Shown: positions 50,508-60,521, counted from the stretch's first letter. The stretch is 64,000 nucleotides of DNA from Sipunculus nudus (GCA_026874595.1 JAPPUL010000095.1:744001-808000), one strand, 5' to 3'. A program made the numbers and translations. The notes: a model not told the origin generated them from the sequence alone.

Positions 50508-51842
50508 CTAACTATTAGGCTTACTTCTATTTATAGAATATAAATTACCTTCCTTAAGGCATATATCTCGTAATACTAAAGACCTAAGCACTCCCATCAC
50601 TCGTTCAACAGATAATTTGCTCCCTTCTACTATTATGTCAAACCCCTTCCGATCTCCTTTAAGTACTTCTACTATCTTACGTTCATCAGAACCTAGCTCA
50701 TATTTCATATAAAGTTTTTCAACTATAGCATCAGCAGAAAAACTAATCCCATCTGATAAGGTTGATACTCCTTCTCCTACTCCTTCTCCTACTCCTTCGC
50801 TCTGTACAAAAGAATTCTCCTTCCCCTTGTCTCCCTCTCCATTATCAGCTTCTTCCTCTTCTAAAGCCTCCTTACTATCTCTTCGATCCAACCTAAGGGA
50901 ATCTATATCTATTACCAACCTTAAGTCTTCAAGCAGATTGTCAGACGCCTCAATCAGTTTTGCTCCTTGTTTTATTAAATAGTTTGAACCTGCGCTATAC
51001 TCACTCAACGCTGGACCAGGATAGGCATACACTTCTCGTCCATACTCAAGCGCATATTTTGCAGTATGCATTACCCCCGATTTCCTTCTTGCTTCAACTA
51101 CTACTATTCCAAGCGATAAACCACACATTATTCTATTCCTTATAGGAAAATGATGAGGCAGTGGGGGCGTCCCAAAGGGATACTCGCTTATAACTGCTCC
51201 TCGCTTTATTATCGCCTCATATAAACCTTTATTAGGCTTGGGATATAATACGTCTACTCCACTGCCAAGTACTGCTACCGTTTCTCCGCCACTATCTAAT
51301 GCCCCCCTGTGGGCTGAGGCGTCTATTCCTATCGCAAGCCCGCTAACTACGTTAAAACCTATCTTTCCCATGTCATAGCCCAACTTGTATGCGTTTTGTA
51401 ATCCTTCCTCGCTTGCAGTGCGACTGCCTACTATCGTTACTCCTGCTCGGTTTAAATCAATATCCCCTTTGCAATATAGTGCTATCGGAGCGTCTGCTAT
51501 CTGTTCTAATATCTCAGGATAGTTCTTATCGTATATACGATAAAGCTTAACTCCACTCTCCTTTCCCTTCTTTATCTCTTTAAAACCCTTTTCAAGAGCT
51601 TTGTCTCGCTCTGATATGAAATGTTTTGCCTGCCTTTCATTTAATAGAAAATCCTTTTGTAGCTCCGATGCTCCTGCTTGCTCAAATAAATATCTTAAGT
51701 CTTTTCCATAAAAATCTATTAACTTCCTCTTCAAATACGCTTTAAACGATATTAGATTTAAACCTACGTAATATGCCTTATCTTCATCTCTACTACCCTT
51801 TACTCCTTTATTAAAATATTTTGAAACTCCTTGTCCTTCCAT
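50508..51842 (-). CDS. dprA: DNA-processing protein DprA
   Basis: DprA protects incoming single-stranded DNA and loads RecA in transformation. The 444-residue protein has a helical N-terminal domain, then the Rossmann core: GVTIVGSRTASEEGLQNAYK, VVSGLAIGIDASAHRGALDS, GETVAVLGSGVDVLYPKPNK, YPFGTPPLPHHFPIRNRIM and VVEARRKSGVMHTAKYALE, and GREVYAYPG. A C-terminal winged helix (about 375-440) is present. Between core and wing an acidic linker carries a GEGVGEGVGEGV repeat from 12-bp tandem units (about 50766-50802). Its presence with topA and xerC is the classical gene order. Natural competence is not proved by dprA alone. Confidence 0.94.
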   Translation of the reverse strand: MEGQGVSKYFNKGVKGSRDEDKAYYVGLNLISFKAYLKRKLIDFYGKDLRYLFEQAGASELQKDFLLNERQAKHFISERDKALEKGFKEIKKGKESGVKLYRIYDKNYPEILEQIADAPIALYCKGDIDLNRAGVTIVGSRTASEEGLQNAYKLGYDMGKIGFNVVSGLAIGIDASAHRGALDSGGETVAVLGSGVDVLYPKPNKGLYEAIIKRGAVISEYPFGTPPLPHHFPIRNRIMCGLSLGIVVVEARRKSGVMHTAKYALEYGREVYAYPGPALSEYSAGSNYLIKQGAKLIEASDNLLEDLRLVIDIDSLRLDRRDSKEALEEEEADNGEGDKGKENSFVQSEGVGEGVGEGVSTLSDGISFSADAIVEKLYMKYELGSDERKIVEVLKGDRKGFDIIVEGSKLSVERVMGVLRSLVLRDICLKEGNLYSINRSKPNS

Positions 51843-51996
51843 ATGCCACTTCCATATGCTCCATTATCATATTTATTTCTATATCTTTATTTCTATTCCA
51901 ACCCTAACTTAATATATATTAAGACATTACACCAACACATACTCAATTTATTTTTAAACAATTTTTAGTACTTAAATCTTTCATAATAACCTTATG

Positions 51997-52998
51997 TTAT
52001 ATCTTCCATCTTATAAAATCCTTTGCAAAATACGTCAATATTATATCTGCTCCCGCTCGCTTCATAGATAACAAACTCTCAAGAGCTACTTCACGCTCGT
52101 CTATATACCCTAAAGCCCCTCCGGCCTTTATCATCGCATATTCTCCGCTTACATTATAGGCCGCAACCGGCAGGGCATACTCTGCCTTCAACCTGTATAT
52201 TATATCCAAATACGATAACGCTGGCTTTACCATTAGTATGTCTGCTCCTTCGTTTATGTCTTCTTCTGCCTCCATATAGGATTCCATTACGTTCGATGGA
52301 TTCATCTGATAGCCTCGTCTGTCACCATAACTTGGACTTGAACCCGCTGCGTCCCTAAATGGTCCATAGTAACTTGATGCGTACTTTACACTATAGGACA
52401 TTATACCTACCCCTGTATGCCCCTCTCCATCCAACACCCCTCTTATCTCCTTTACCATCCCATCCATCATCCCAGATGGCGCTATTATGTCTGCTCCAGC
52501 TTGGGCATGGCTTAAGGCTTGTTTGCCAAGCAACTTTAATGTCTTGTCATTATCTACTCTAACCTCTTCCTCCACCTCCCCTCCTTCCACATTTTCCAAT
52601 ATCCCGCAATGTCCATGAGATGTATATTCACAAAAGCATAAATCCGTTAGCAGTAATAGCTCTTTTCCAAATGCTTTGCGAAGTTCTTTTAGGGTCTCTT
52701 GTATTATTCCATCTTCTCGGCACGCAACCTCTCCATGCAAATCCTTCTCCTTAGGTATGCCAAAAAGTATTAACGCTTTAAGCCCTCCTTTAACAAGCTC
52801 CTCTGCTTCGTATTTTAAACTCTCAACCCCATACCTATATAACCCCGGCAGCAAGCTTATCTGTTCACGTCCTCCCCTCAAACCCTCCTTCACAAAAATT
52901 GGATATATTAAATCTTCCTTGCTTATCCGTGTCTCCTCAAGCAAGCTTCTTAATACCTTATTCTCACGCAGCCGCCGAAGCCTTCTTATCGGATACAT
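51997..52998 (-). CDS. hemB: Porphobilinogen synthase (delta-aminolevulinate dehydratase)
   Basis: HemB condenses two aminolevulinates to porphobilinogen, feeding heme, siroheme and cobalamin. The 333-residue protein opens RRLRENKVLRSLLEETR, and carries the zinc-type Cys cluster LLTDLCFCEYTSHGHCGIL, the Schiff-base lysines in IMSYSVKYASSYYGPFRDAA and ILMVKPALSYLDII, and the PSGMMDGMV loop. The presence of the three Cys suggests a zinc-dependent enzyme. It begins about 170 bp from a divergent lipoprotein gene. Product supply to the cobalamin operon at 19.7-31.1 kb is an evident metabolic link. Confidence 0.96.
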   Translation of the reverse strand: MYPIRRLRRLRENKVLRSLLEETRISKEDLIYPIFVKEGLRGGREQISLLPGLYRYGVESLKYEAEELVKGGLKALILFGIPKEKDLHGEVACREDGIIQETLKELRKAFGKELLLLTDLCFCEYTSHGHCGILENVEGGEVEEEVRVDNDKTLKLLGKQALSHAQAGADIIAPSGMMDGMVKEIRGVLDGEGHTGVGIMSYSVKYASSYYGPFRDAAGSSPSYGDRRGYQMNPSNVMESYMEAEEDINEGADILMVKPALSYLDIIYRLKAEYALPVAAYNVSGEYAMIKAGGALGYIDEREVALESLLSMKRAGADIILTYFAKDFIRWKI

Positions 52999-53199
52999 AT
53001 TTATTACTTTTTTTCCCTTCGTTAATCTTATTTTTATCTTTTTGCATACTTCTATAATCTCTTATATATAAGAGCTTTATACATACTGACGACTCCACAT
53101 ACTCGCTTTTTTAAACTTGCAATATGTTTTGTGTTTCCTTATCTTTGAGTTTAATTTACTAGTATCTGTTTCATGTTCTATGTTTGTACTTTTGCTATT

Positions 53200-54450
53200 A
53201 TGCAATATTTTAAAATATACTCACTAATTCTTATATCTATCTTAATTAATTACTCATGTTCTGTCTCATTAAAACCTTACGACGTTAAAACCGGCTCCAT
53301 GATAAAGCACTACTCTAAACGCCAATTCCATAACGCGTATATTGAGGCCTCTAAACTTGTCTATGACGAAAGTAAAAAAAACAACCAGCTTGGTAAAGAT
53401 TTCTATCTTGCTTTACTTGAACGCGGTAAAATTGCTCTTGCAAATGGTTCCTACCAAAATGCTATCTTGGACCTACAACAGGCGGAAAAGCGTTTTTTGC
53501 TAATTGAAAATACTATATCCATAAATGAGGAAATAGGCGCTTTCTTTTCTAATGATCTTTCTAAAGAATATATGACTGATACCTTCGAAACTATTTCTAT
53601 TAGTCCTTATCTTGTTGTTGCTTACCTTGGTAAAGGAGACTTTAATGGAGCTAAAGTTGAACGTAATCGCACTATTAACAAAATTAATGAGTATGTTGAA
53701 TCTAGTAATAAAACTCATCTTGATAACCTTTTCGCACGATTTATCTCTGCTTTGATCTATGAAATGGAACATAACTATAGTGATGCCATAATCGAATATA
53801 ACAAAATCATTAAAAAAAAACCTAATCTAAGTTATATTAAAAATTATATAAAAAACACAAAACAAAACAAAACTCAACTCGTTATCCTTATCGATAGCGG
53901 GCTTGCTCCTTACAAATACGAAAGCACTTTCGGTCCAATTTATATAAACATAGCCGGAAAATCTATACTCCTTCGTTTTGCTTATCCTAAAATGTCCAAG
54001 ACCTATTCCTCTATCGATAAATTCAGTGTCTATGACATTTCAAATAACCTCCTGCTCGGAACTACTAATATATTGTACAACCTTGAGCAATCTATACTAA
54101 CTCACTTTAAAAAAACCGAAGATAAAAGAATTAACCGCATTAAAAACAAAGTAATTGCAAGTCTTGCCTTATCTATAGGCGGGCAAGTAGCAGGCGATGC
54201 GATAGGCGGGAGTGCGGGTAAAGTTGTTGGATTTTTATCTTTCTTAATGGCTAGTAGTGGTGCATTTATGGATAAAGCTGATCTTAGACAATGGAAAACT
54301 CTTCCTAAGAATATTCAGTTTATAAGGACCAAAAACATTAGCACTTCCACCAAAACTATTCTTATACAGTATAACGGAGGTGAGCAACTCATTAATGTTA
54401 ATATAAAACCAAACAAACTAAACTTCCTTTATATTTCTATCCCAGAATAA
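53200..54450 (+). CDS. Exported COG3014-like protein, possible lipoprotein
   Basis: The frame is open from 53173 (425 residues), but the ATG at 53200 gives a better signal peptide (MQYFKIYSLILISILINYSC, with Cys about residue 20 as a possible lipidation site, though the lipobox is weak). The N-terminal half has helical tetratricopeptide-like repeats (FYLALLERGKIALANGSYQN, SPYLVVAYLGKGDFNGAKVE, ARFISALIYEMEHNYSDAII). The C-terminal half has LVILIDSGLAPYKYESTFG, beta strands and a Gly-rich hydrophobic stretch ALSIGGQVAGDAIGGSAGKV. The arrangement resembles COG3014 proteins, which are often next to LpoB-like genes, as here. Function unknown. Confidence 0.65.
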   Translation: MQYFKIYSLILISILINYSCSVSLKPYDVKTGSMIKHYSKRQFHNAYIEASKLVYDESKKNNQLGKDFYLALLERGKIALANGSYQNAILDLQQAEKRFLLIENTISINEEIGAFFSNDLSKEYMTDTFETISISPYLVVAYLGKGDFNGAKVERNRTINKINEYVESSNKTHLDNLFARFISALIYEMEHNYSDAIIEYNKIIKKKPNLSYIKNYIKNTKQNKTQLVILIDSGLAPYKYESTFGPIYINIAGKSILLRFAYPKMSKTYSSIDKFSVYDISNNLLLGTTNILYNLEQSILTHFKKTEDKRINRIKNKVIASLALSIGGQVAGDAIGGSAGKVVGFLSFLMASSGAFMDKADLRQWKTLPKNIQFIRTKNISTSTKTILIQYNGGEQLINVNIKPNKLNFLYISIPE

Positions 54451-54576
54451 TTTTTTCTTGTTAAATTTAAATTGTATTTTTGTTCCTTGTAACAGGATAT
54501 TAGTATATATTATCAAGATACACCTTAATTATAGCATATTTATAGTGCTTACTAAATTAGGAAGTAAACAATCGAT

Positions 54577-55179
54577 ATGAAAAACCCGCTCATATTATAT
54601 CTCTTAAACTCTTTTGTCATACTAGCTTTATTTTCATGCTCTACCCAACGTGTTGTTGAGGATATCAGTGATAAGGATACTGTAATTGATTCTACTTGGT
54701 CTGCTCGTGATCTTAAAAGAGTTGCTAAGCAAATGGAAGTCTCTATAGCTAATTCTGACTTTATTAAAAGTCCAGAATATCAAGAACTAAAGCCTCATTG
54801 TATGCTTGCTAAAAATCTTATAAACGATACCGACGAGCATATCAATACTCGCATCATCATGGAAAAAATACGTACTGCTTTAATTAAAAAAAGACTTGCT
54901 CGGTTTGTTGATGATGAGGCTTTAGATACTGCTATAAAACAACTTAAGTTACAGCAAGATGATTTGTTTGACAACTCTAAAGCTGCGCAGATTGGCAAGC
55001 TTGTTGGTGCTAAGCTTATATTAAGAGGACGGGTTTCTAATATACGAAAACGTTTGGGCAGGAATGATATCGTCTTTTATAACATCACTATTCAGCTCGT
55101 TAACCTGCAAACTTTAGAAATTATTTGGATCGAGGAAGCTGAGATTCAAAGGAAAACTATAAAAGCCCATTATCGATAG
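54577..55179 (+). CDS. LpoB-like penicillin-binding-protein activator, lipoprotein
   Basis: A 200-residue lipoprotein. The signal ends in a lipobox-like ILALFSCSTQ (Cys about residue 21). The mature part has the LpoB features: STWSARDLKRVAKQMEVSIA, MLAKNLINDTDEHINTRIIM, RTALIKKRLARFVDD, AAQIGKLVGAKLILRGRVSN and FYNITIQLVNLQTLEIIWIE. In enterobacteria LpoB spans the periplasm to activate PBP1B; in other phyla the homologues lack tested partners. It lies 126 bp after the COG3014-like gene, a pairing seen in other bacteria, so they may act together on the envelope. Confidence 0.8.
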   Translation: MKNPLILYLLNSFVILALFSCSTQRVVEDISDKDTVIDSTWSARDLKRVAKQMEVSIANSDFIKSPEYQELKPHCMLAKNLINDTDEHINTRIIMEKIRTALIKKRLARFVDDEALDTAIKQLKLQQDDLFDNSKAAQIGKLVGAKLILRGRVSNIRKRLGRNDIVFYNITIQLVNLQTLEIIWIEEAEIQRKTIKAHYR

Positions 55180-55390
55180 CTTTATATAAGCTTATTCCAA
55201 GTCATTACTCTTTTTTTTTTTTAAAAAAAACCTAGGCCTTTTAAATTATGCTTATATAGAGACACTTATAAACGAACATATACGAAAAAAATATATAGAA
55301 AGAAACTTTGGACCTTATTCATGTCTTTTCTTTGGCTTGAAAAATGGAATAAATAATATTATCCTTAATACTTATTAGAGCTTTTAAAAA
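55180..55390. terminator. Intergenic stem between LpoB-like gene and rluD
   Basis: A near-perfect stem is formed by ctttatataagc (55180-55191) and gcttatatag (55250-55259), with a T13/A8 stretch in its loop (55208-55230). It immediately follows the LpoB-like stop and may end its transcript. The rest is AT-rich and holds the promoter region of rluD. Confidence 0.35.
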
Positions 55391-56419
55391 ATGTTGAAAA
55401 ATAGCATAGACGATGCTGAGAAAGTAAAAGAGTATAAGTTCAAAGCAGCAGAAAAAGACAAGGGCAAACGGCTTGATTTATTTATACAAGAGAAATTAAG
55501 TGCCACAGTAAAACCGCCACCAAAGAAGTTAAGCAGAAATTACATTCAAAAGAGCACAATAAAAGTAAATGCAAAATTAGCCAAGAAGAATTATCGTATA
55601 CAACAAGATGACGAGATAGAAATATTTTATGCTACTCCTCCTGAGAATGAATTAAACCTAAATGATCTTGCGGAAAGGAATACCGAAGGAGAGGGTGAAT
55701 CTAGTTTTAATAGATATTATATAGTATATGAAGATGAGTATCTACTAGTAATAAATAAGAGTATGGGCCTTGTAGTACATCCTGCAGCAGGTAATTATAG
55801 CGGCACAATGGTTCAACTTTTAGCAGATAAGCTAAAAGAGGGTTTTGATTTAAGCAAGGAAGAAAGACCGGGGATAGTACATCGGCTTGACAAAGACACA
55901 TCGGGTTTAATGGTAATCGCAAAGACAAAGGAGATAGAAGAAAGATTAAAGGCTAGTTTTTCAAAACGCGAGATAGAAAAGATATATAAAAGTCTAGTAA
56001 AAGGAGAGTTATCTGGAGAAGGGAGGTTTGCAGGAGCAATAAAACGAGATAAGACAAAACGGAAGGTGTTTAGGGTAGAAGGAGGCGGGAGGGAAGCGCT
56101 TACGTTATATAAAAGTATAAAGACTTATAGAAATGGTAAAAGGATGTATACATTAGTTGAGTTAAAGCCGATAACGGGAAGGACTCATCAAATCCGAGTA
56201 CATTTATCAAATGCAGGACATCCTATAGTGGGTGACAAACTATATTCAAGGGCTAATGGAGAATTTGATAAAGAAGGGCTTTTATTATGCGCAACAGGGC
56301 TTAAATTTAAGCATCCAAATGGTTTTGGGGCTGAACTGAGTTTTAAGATAGACTTTCCCAAACACATGCAAGAGAGGATAGATTACCTTGAAACTATACA
56401 TAATATTTATAAAGAGTAA
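55391..56419 (+). CDS. rluD: RluD-family 23S rRNA pseudouridine synthase
   Basis: A 342-residue enzyme that makes pseudouridines in helix 69 or related sites of 23S rRNA. The S4 domain (about 20-90) has KRLDLFIQEKL, LSRNYIQKSTIKVNAKLAKK. The catalytic core has LLVINKSMGLVVHPAAGN, the active-site Asp in RPGIVHRLDKDTSGLMVIAK, AKRDK-type AIKRDKTKRKVF, and GRTHQIRVHLSNAGHPIVGD. The order S4-catalytic domain and these motifs define the RluA/C/D group; RluD is the most likely member given the full S4 domain and the HRLDKDTSG form. It is 63 bp upstream of the S55 gene. Confidence 0.92.
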   Translation: MLKNSIDDAEKVKEYKFKAAEKDKGKRLDLFIQEKLSATVKPPPKKLSRNYIQKSTIKVNAKLAKKNYRIQQDDEIEIFYATPPENELNLNDLAERNTEGEGESSFNRYYIVYEDEYLLVINKSMGLVVHPAAGNYSGTMVQLLADKLKEGFDLSKEERPGIVHRLDKDTSGLMVIAKTKEIEERLKASFSKREIEKIYKSLVKGELSGEGRFAGAIKRDKTKRKVFRVEGGGREALTLYKSIKTYRNGKRMYTLVELKPITGRTHQIRVHLSNAGHPIVGDKLYSRANGEFDKEGLLLCATGLKFKHPNGFGAELSFKIDFPKHMQERIDYLETIHNIYKE

Positions 56420-56482
56420 TGACAGTAAATATTTAAAAGTAAGATAGCGTTAACAAACTGTACTTTAAAGAAGGTATTTTAA

Positions 56483-58345
56483 ATGATGGATAAAAAGATA
56501 TTAATAAGGTCTCTTGTGAGTTTAATCATAGTTTTATTTACGGTGCTTGGCTTAAATGGGGTACGAGATATAAGTTCAGCTACAGACGATGAATTTATGA
56601 AGGTGGAGGATATAAAGAAAGGGATGAGAGGCTATGGACTTTCGGTATTCTCAGGCTCAAAGCCTAAACGCTTTGGGGTAACAATACTTGGAGTACTTAG
56701 AGGGGCTGAACCACGAGGGAATTTGATACTTGGGAAATTTGCAGGGGCATCGCTTGAAAAGACAGGGATAATAGCAGGCATGAGCGGAAGCCCCATATAT
56801 ATAAACAATAAACTTGTAGGGGCAATATCTCATACATTTCCGTGGTCAAAAGAACCCATAGGCGCTATAAGACCTATAAATGAAATGCTTAAAGTCCTAA
56901 AAAGACCATATAAAACCCCTCCAAAAACTAATACCCGCTTTGTTCCTCTTGACTTAACTCTACACAAAAAAATAATACCAAAAGCATATAAAGATACATA
57001 CCCTAAAGTACACAGCACTATATTTGAAGATAAAACAATAGATCTTGTCCCCGTTAGAACTCCTATTTTATTCAGCGGCATAAATGAGAATATACTTTCT
57101 ATATTACGTTCCCAAATGCACAGATACGGATTTTATCCGTTGAACTACGGAAGTGGTGGCACTATAAATAAAAAAGACCTTAAAGACAAAAGGATAAGTA
57201 AAACATTAAATCCAGGTGATGCTGTTGGAATACCTCTTATAACCGGCGATATGCATGCTGTGCCTGTTGGTACTGTAACTTACAGAAAGGGAAATAAAGT
57301 CCTTATATTTGGACATCCTTCTTTTTTCAAAGGGCCTATTGATATGCCTATGAGCAAAGAGTATATACACACTGTGGTGCCAAGCCGAGAAATATCATTT
57401 AAACTCTCATCGACAATATCTATTGTTGGTAGAATATTCAATGACAAAAATAGTGCTGTTGCTGGCGAGCTTGGGAAAGTTTCTAAAACTATTCCTGTAG
57501 ATGTATTTATTAGCCAGCAAAATCGTAAAGCAAAGTTCCATTTTAATATCGTAAAGGATAATATCTTTTTCCCTAATATGTTGGTCTCTGCTATTATGCA
57601 ATCTACATTTGCTGTTAATAGCCAGATATCTCAAACCAGTATAAAATTGAAATTTGTAATTAAGGCTCGTAATGTAAATACGGGAGAGGTAAAGGATGTT
57701 ATTATAAATGATTTTGTGTCTGGCAACATAACAGAGAAGAATCTCTTTGATGGCCTTTTTCGCTTATCTTTGCCTATTGAGTCTTTAATGTTTAATCCTT
57801 TTATAGAGACAGAAATAGAATCTATAAAAAGTTATATTGACATAAACTACGGTTGGAATATTTCTGAAATAGTAGACATAAAAATACTCAAAAACAACAT
57901 AAAGCCAGGTGATACAATTCCTATACTAGTTACCTTAAGAAGTTACAAAGGTAAAGAGTTTTATAAAAAGATTCATCTAAAACTGCCAAGCTCTGTAACT
58001 CAATCTAAACTTGTGCTTGGCGTTTCAAGCGCTAAACTATCAGCAACAACAGATAAGGTTTTGTCTATGCAAAGATACCTTCCGCAGACTTTTAAACATT
58101 TAATAGATATCTTAAACAAAGACGAGAGATTTAATGACCTGGTTGCTTGGATAGACCTGCCCGAAAGAGGACTTGTTATAGATGGACAAGAAAATCCTGC
58201 CCTGCCCTCATCTATACTTTCTGTACTTGAGAAAACAGGTGAGGAACAAAGTTTCATATATAAAAGGATAAAAAAGGTATTCCGATCAAATCAATTAATA
58301 CTTGGTATTAAAACTCGTATAATAGACATAGAGCAAGAGGAATAG
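56483..58345 (+). CDS. SpoIVB-type (S55) serine peptidase domain protein, exported
   Basis: 620 residues with an N-terminal hydrophobic segment (about 10-25, LVSLIIVLFTVLGLNG) and a conserved VEDIKKGMRGYGLSVFSGSK opening. The catalytic Ser lies in IIAGMSGSPIYINNKLVGAI (GMSGSP, near residue 100), matching the S55 family in which SpoIVB cleaves SpoIVFA in spore formers. The later part includes PGDAVGIPLITGDMHAVPVG and FGHPSFFKGPIDMPMSKEYI, then beta-rich sequence. No sporulation genes are seen, so the role must differ; in non-sporulating bacteria the domain occurs in exported proteins of unknown substrate. The gene ends at a 14-bp tandem repeat (tagagcaagaggaa twice). It begins a run of exported proteins. 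Confidence 0.82.
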   Translation: MMDKKILIRSLVSLIIVLFTVLGLNGVRDISSATDDEFMKVEDIKKGMRGYGLSVFSGSKPKRFGVTILGVLRGAEPRGNLILGKFAGASLEKTGIIAGMSGSPIYINNKLVGAISHTFPWSKEPIGAIRPINEMLKVLKRPYKTPPKTNTRFVPLDLTLHKKIIPKAYKDTYPKVHSTIFEDKTIDLVPVRTPILFSGINENILSILRSQMHRYGFYPLNYGSGGTINKKDLKDKRISKTLNPGDAVGIPLITGDMHAVPVGTVTYRKGNKVLIFGHPSFFKGPIDMPMSKEYIHTVVPSREISFKLSSTISIVGRIFNDKNSAVAGELGKVSKTIPVDVFISQQNRKAKFHFNIVKDNIFFPNMLVSAIMQSTFAVNSQISQTSIKLKFVIKARNVNTGEVKDVIINDFVSGNITEKNLFDGLFRLSLPIESLMFNPFIETEIESIKSYIDINYGWNISEIVDIKILKNNIKPGDTIPILVTLRSYKGKEFYKKIHLKLPSSVTQSKLVLGVSSAKLSATTDKVLSMQRYLPQTFKHLIDILNKDERFNDLVAWIDLPERGLVIDGQENPALPSSILSVLEKTGEEQSFIYKRIKKVFRSNQLILGIKTRIIDIEQEE

Positions 58346-58409
58346 AGCAAGAGGAATAATAACCAAACCCTTGAGAATAAAGATATTGAGAATAAAATAA
58401 GGAGCAATT

Positions 58410-60521
58410 ATGCTGAAACTTATAAAGATTAAAAGACTTCTGCTTATACTATTTTGTGCCATTACAATAAATGGATATGGTGTAACTACTCAGTTTATAG
58501 AGGATAGTAGTATAGAGGATTTTGAGCTTGGAACTTTTAAAGGTGTGACTATAGATATATATGGCAGATTATCGTTCTCACCAAGTACAAAAGAAATATT
58601 TAGTCAAAAGGACATATTGTATATATGGTCTTCGGTAGGAGACAACAAAGGAACAATATATTTCGGGACAGGAAATAAGCCTAATATATATAAGAAATCG
58701 CAAGGCTTAAGGCCGAAGCTACTTTATAAGCATACAAGCGGACTTTCAATAAGTAGCTTATCCTTAGATAGTCAAGGGAACATTTTCGCTTCTGTAGTTC
58801 CAGATGGTACAATAATAAAAATCGATGGCAAAACAGGCATTGGGAAAGTGTTTGCTAAGCTGCCAGAAATTTACATATGGGACATAGCACACGATAAAAA
58901 AGATAATGTATACGCAGTAACAGGCTCGGATGCAGGACTTTACAAGATAAGTAAAGAAGGCACGGCAAAAAAAGTCTTTTTCTCAAAAAGCGAAACTAAC
59001 TTTCTATGCCTTGCCGTAGACAAAAGAAAAGACCATGTAATTTTCGGCAGCGGCGAGAAAGGGATATTATATAAGTTCAAAAACAAAACAAAAGAAGTTG
59101 AAGTGCTTTATGATAGTTATGAAGGTGAGATAAAGGACATAGTGCTTGATAAAAGGGGCAATATATACTTTAGTACGGCAACTAAATTCCGTAAAATGCC
59201 ACCTCAAACGCTAGATTACCGAGACAGTTTTAGTATCTATGGCTCAATATCCAACAAAAACAAAGCAGGTAAATCCGGAAAAAAGATACCCTTAAAAAAC
59301 TCGATATATAAATTAAGCCAAGGAAAACTTAAAAAACTCCTAACCCTTGATGACACATTAATCTATTCACTTGCCCTAGATGATAATGGAAAGTTATACG
59401 CCGGCACATCACGTGGGATAATATACAAAGTGGAAGGAGTTAATAAGGCCTCAATATTTGTAAAGACTGATGAAATATATGTATTATCCTTGCTTGCAAG
59501 TGGGAATAACTTGATAGTTACAACAGGAAATTTAGGCAAAGTACTTGATATTAGTTTAAGTTATTCAAAAGATGGCGTTTATACATCTAAAGTTTTTGAC
59601 ACAGGTAGTTACTCTCGTTGGGGTTTAATAAAGTGGAGCGGCAAGACTACTTCTTTAATTTCAATATACACAAGAGCGGGAGGCACAAAGATACCTGACA
59701 AAACATGGAGCAATTGGAGCAAAGGAAATAATAGAGGTTCTTGGAGTTATATTAAAACCCCGCCAGGACAGTATATACAATACAAAATAGAGCTTGCCAA
59801 AAAAACAAAAACTCCTCCTGTAATACAATCAGTTGTATTATCCTATCTTCCAGCCAATCGTCCGCCAAAGGTAGATAATATTATGCTTATCAAAAAAGAT
59901 GATGATGATGATGAGAACGAACAACAAGTTAAACCAGAAAATATAAATCTAATACCATCAAGGCAAACAATCTTAAAATGGAGTGCCTTTGATGAGGATA
60001 AAGATGTCCTTACCTATGATGTATACTTTAAAGAGGAGAGTTATAACAATTGGTTTTTGCTTGCTGAGGGACTTAGTGAAAACTTCTTTAATTTTGACAT
60101 AAGAAAACTTCCCAACGGTAATTATAAATTTAAGGTTGTGGCATCTGATAAAAAGTCAAATACACCTGGTCGCATAGAAAAGGGAATAAACATAAGTAAA
60201 CTCCTAAAAGTAGATAACACACCGCCAAAAATACAGTATGTAAAAGTATATACAAGATATGATGGAATATACGTTGAGGGCCTTGCTAAAGATAATTTAA
60301 GTAATATAAAGACAATCCATTATTCTCTTAATAGCAAAGATTGGGTATATATAAAACCTAAAGATTTATTATACGATCAGAAAACTGAATTGTTTAGATT
60401 CAAACTAAAACATACAAATGAAAATGTCGTCAAAGGCAATACTAATATTTTAGTTATCCGAACATCAGATAGTTTTGATAATTTCTCATCCTACGAAACA
60501 TCTTTTAGAACGATAAAATAA
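58410..60521 (+). CDS. Exported beta-propeller protein with C-terminal FN3-like domains
   Basis: 703 residues. A signal peptide (LLLILFCAITINGYG) leads to a propeller of repeated blades, each with a Gly-x-Ile/Leu-Tyr-Lys pattern: GTIYFGTGNKPNIYKKS, GNIFASVVPDGTIIKIDGKT, DNVYAVTGSDAGLYKISKEG, HVIFGSGEKGILYKFKN, KLYAGTSRGIIYKVEG. After about residue 385 come beta-sandwich segments (WSGKTTSLISIYTRAGGTKI, then a poly-acidic DDDDDEN stretch, then YDVYFKEESYNNWFLLAEGL), which resemble FN3 or cadherin-like folds. Probably a secreted or surface-attached binding protein. It lies 64 bp after the S55 peptidase gene and likely shares its transcript. Confidence 0.65.
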   Translation: MLKLIKIKRLLLILFCAITINGYGVTTQFIEDSSIEDFELGTFKGVTIDIYGRLSFSPSTKEIFSQKDILYIWSSVGDNKGTIYFGTGNKPNIYKKSQGLRPKLLYKHTSGLSISSLSLDSQGNIFASVVPDGTIIKIDGKTGIGKVFAKLPEIYIWDIAHDKKDNVYAVTGSDAGLYKISKEGTAKKVFFSKSETNFLCLAVDKRKDHVIFGSGEKGILYKFKNKTKEVEVLYDSYEGEIKDIVLDKRGNIYFSTATKFRKMPPQTLDYRDSFSIYGSISNKNKAGKSGKKIPLKNSIYKLSQGKLKKLLTLDDTLIYSLALDDNGKLYAGTSRGIIYKVEGVNKASIFVKTDEIYVLSLLASGNNLIVTTGNLGKVLDISLSYSKDGVYTSKVFDTGSYSRWGLIKWSGKTTSLISIYTRAGGTKIPDKTWSNWSKGNNRGSWSYIKTPPGQYIQYKIELAKKTKTPPVIQSVVLSYLPANRPPKVDNIMLIKKDDDDDENEQQVKPENINLIPSRQTILKWSAFDEDKDVLTYDVYFKEESYNNWFLLAEGLSENFFNFDIRKLPNGNYKFKVVASDKKSNTPGRIEKGINISKLLKVDNTPPKIQYVKVYTRYDGIYVEGLAKDNLSNIKTIHYSLNSKDWVYIKPKDLLYDQKTELFRFKLKHTNENVVKGNTNILVIRTSDSFDNFSSYETSFRTIK

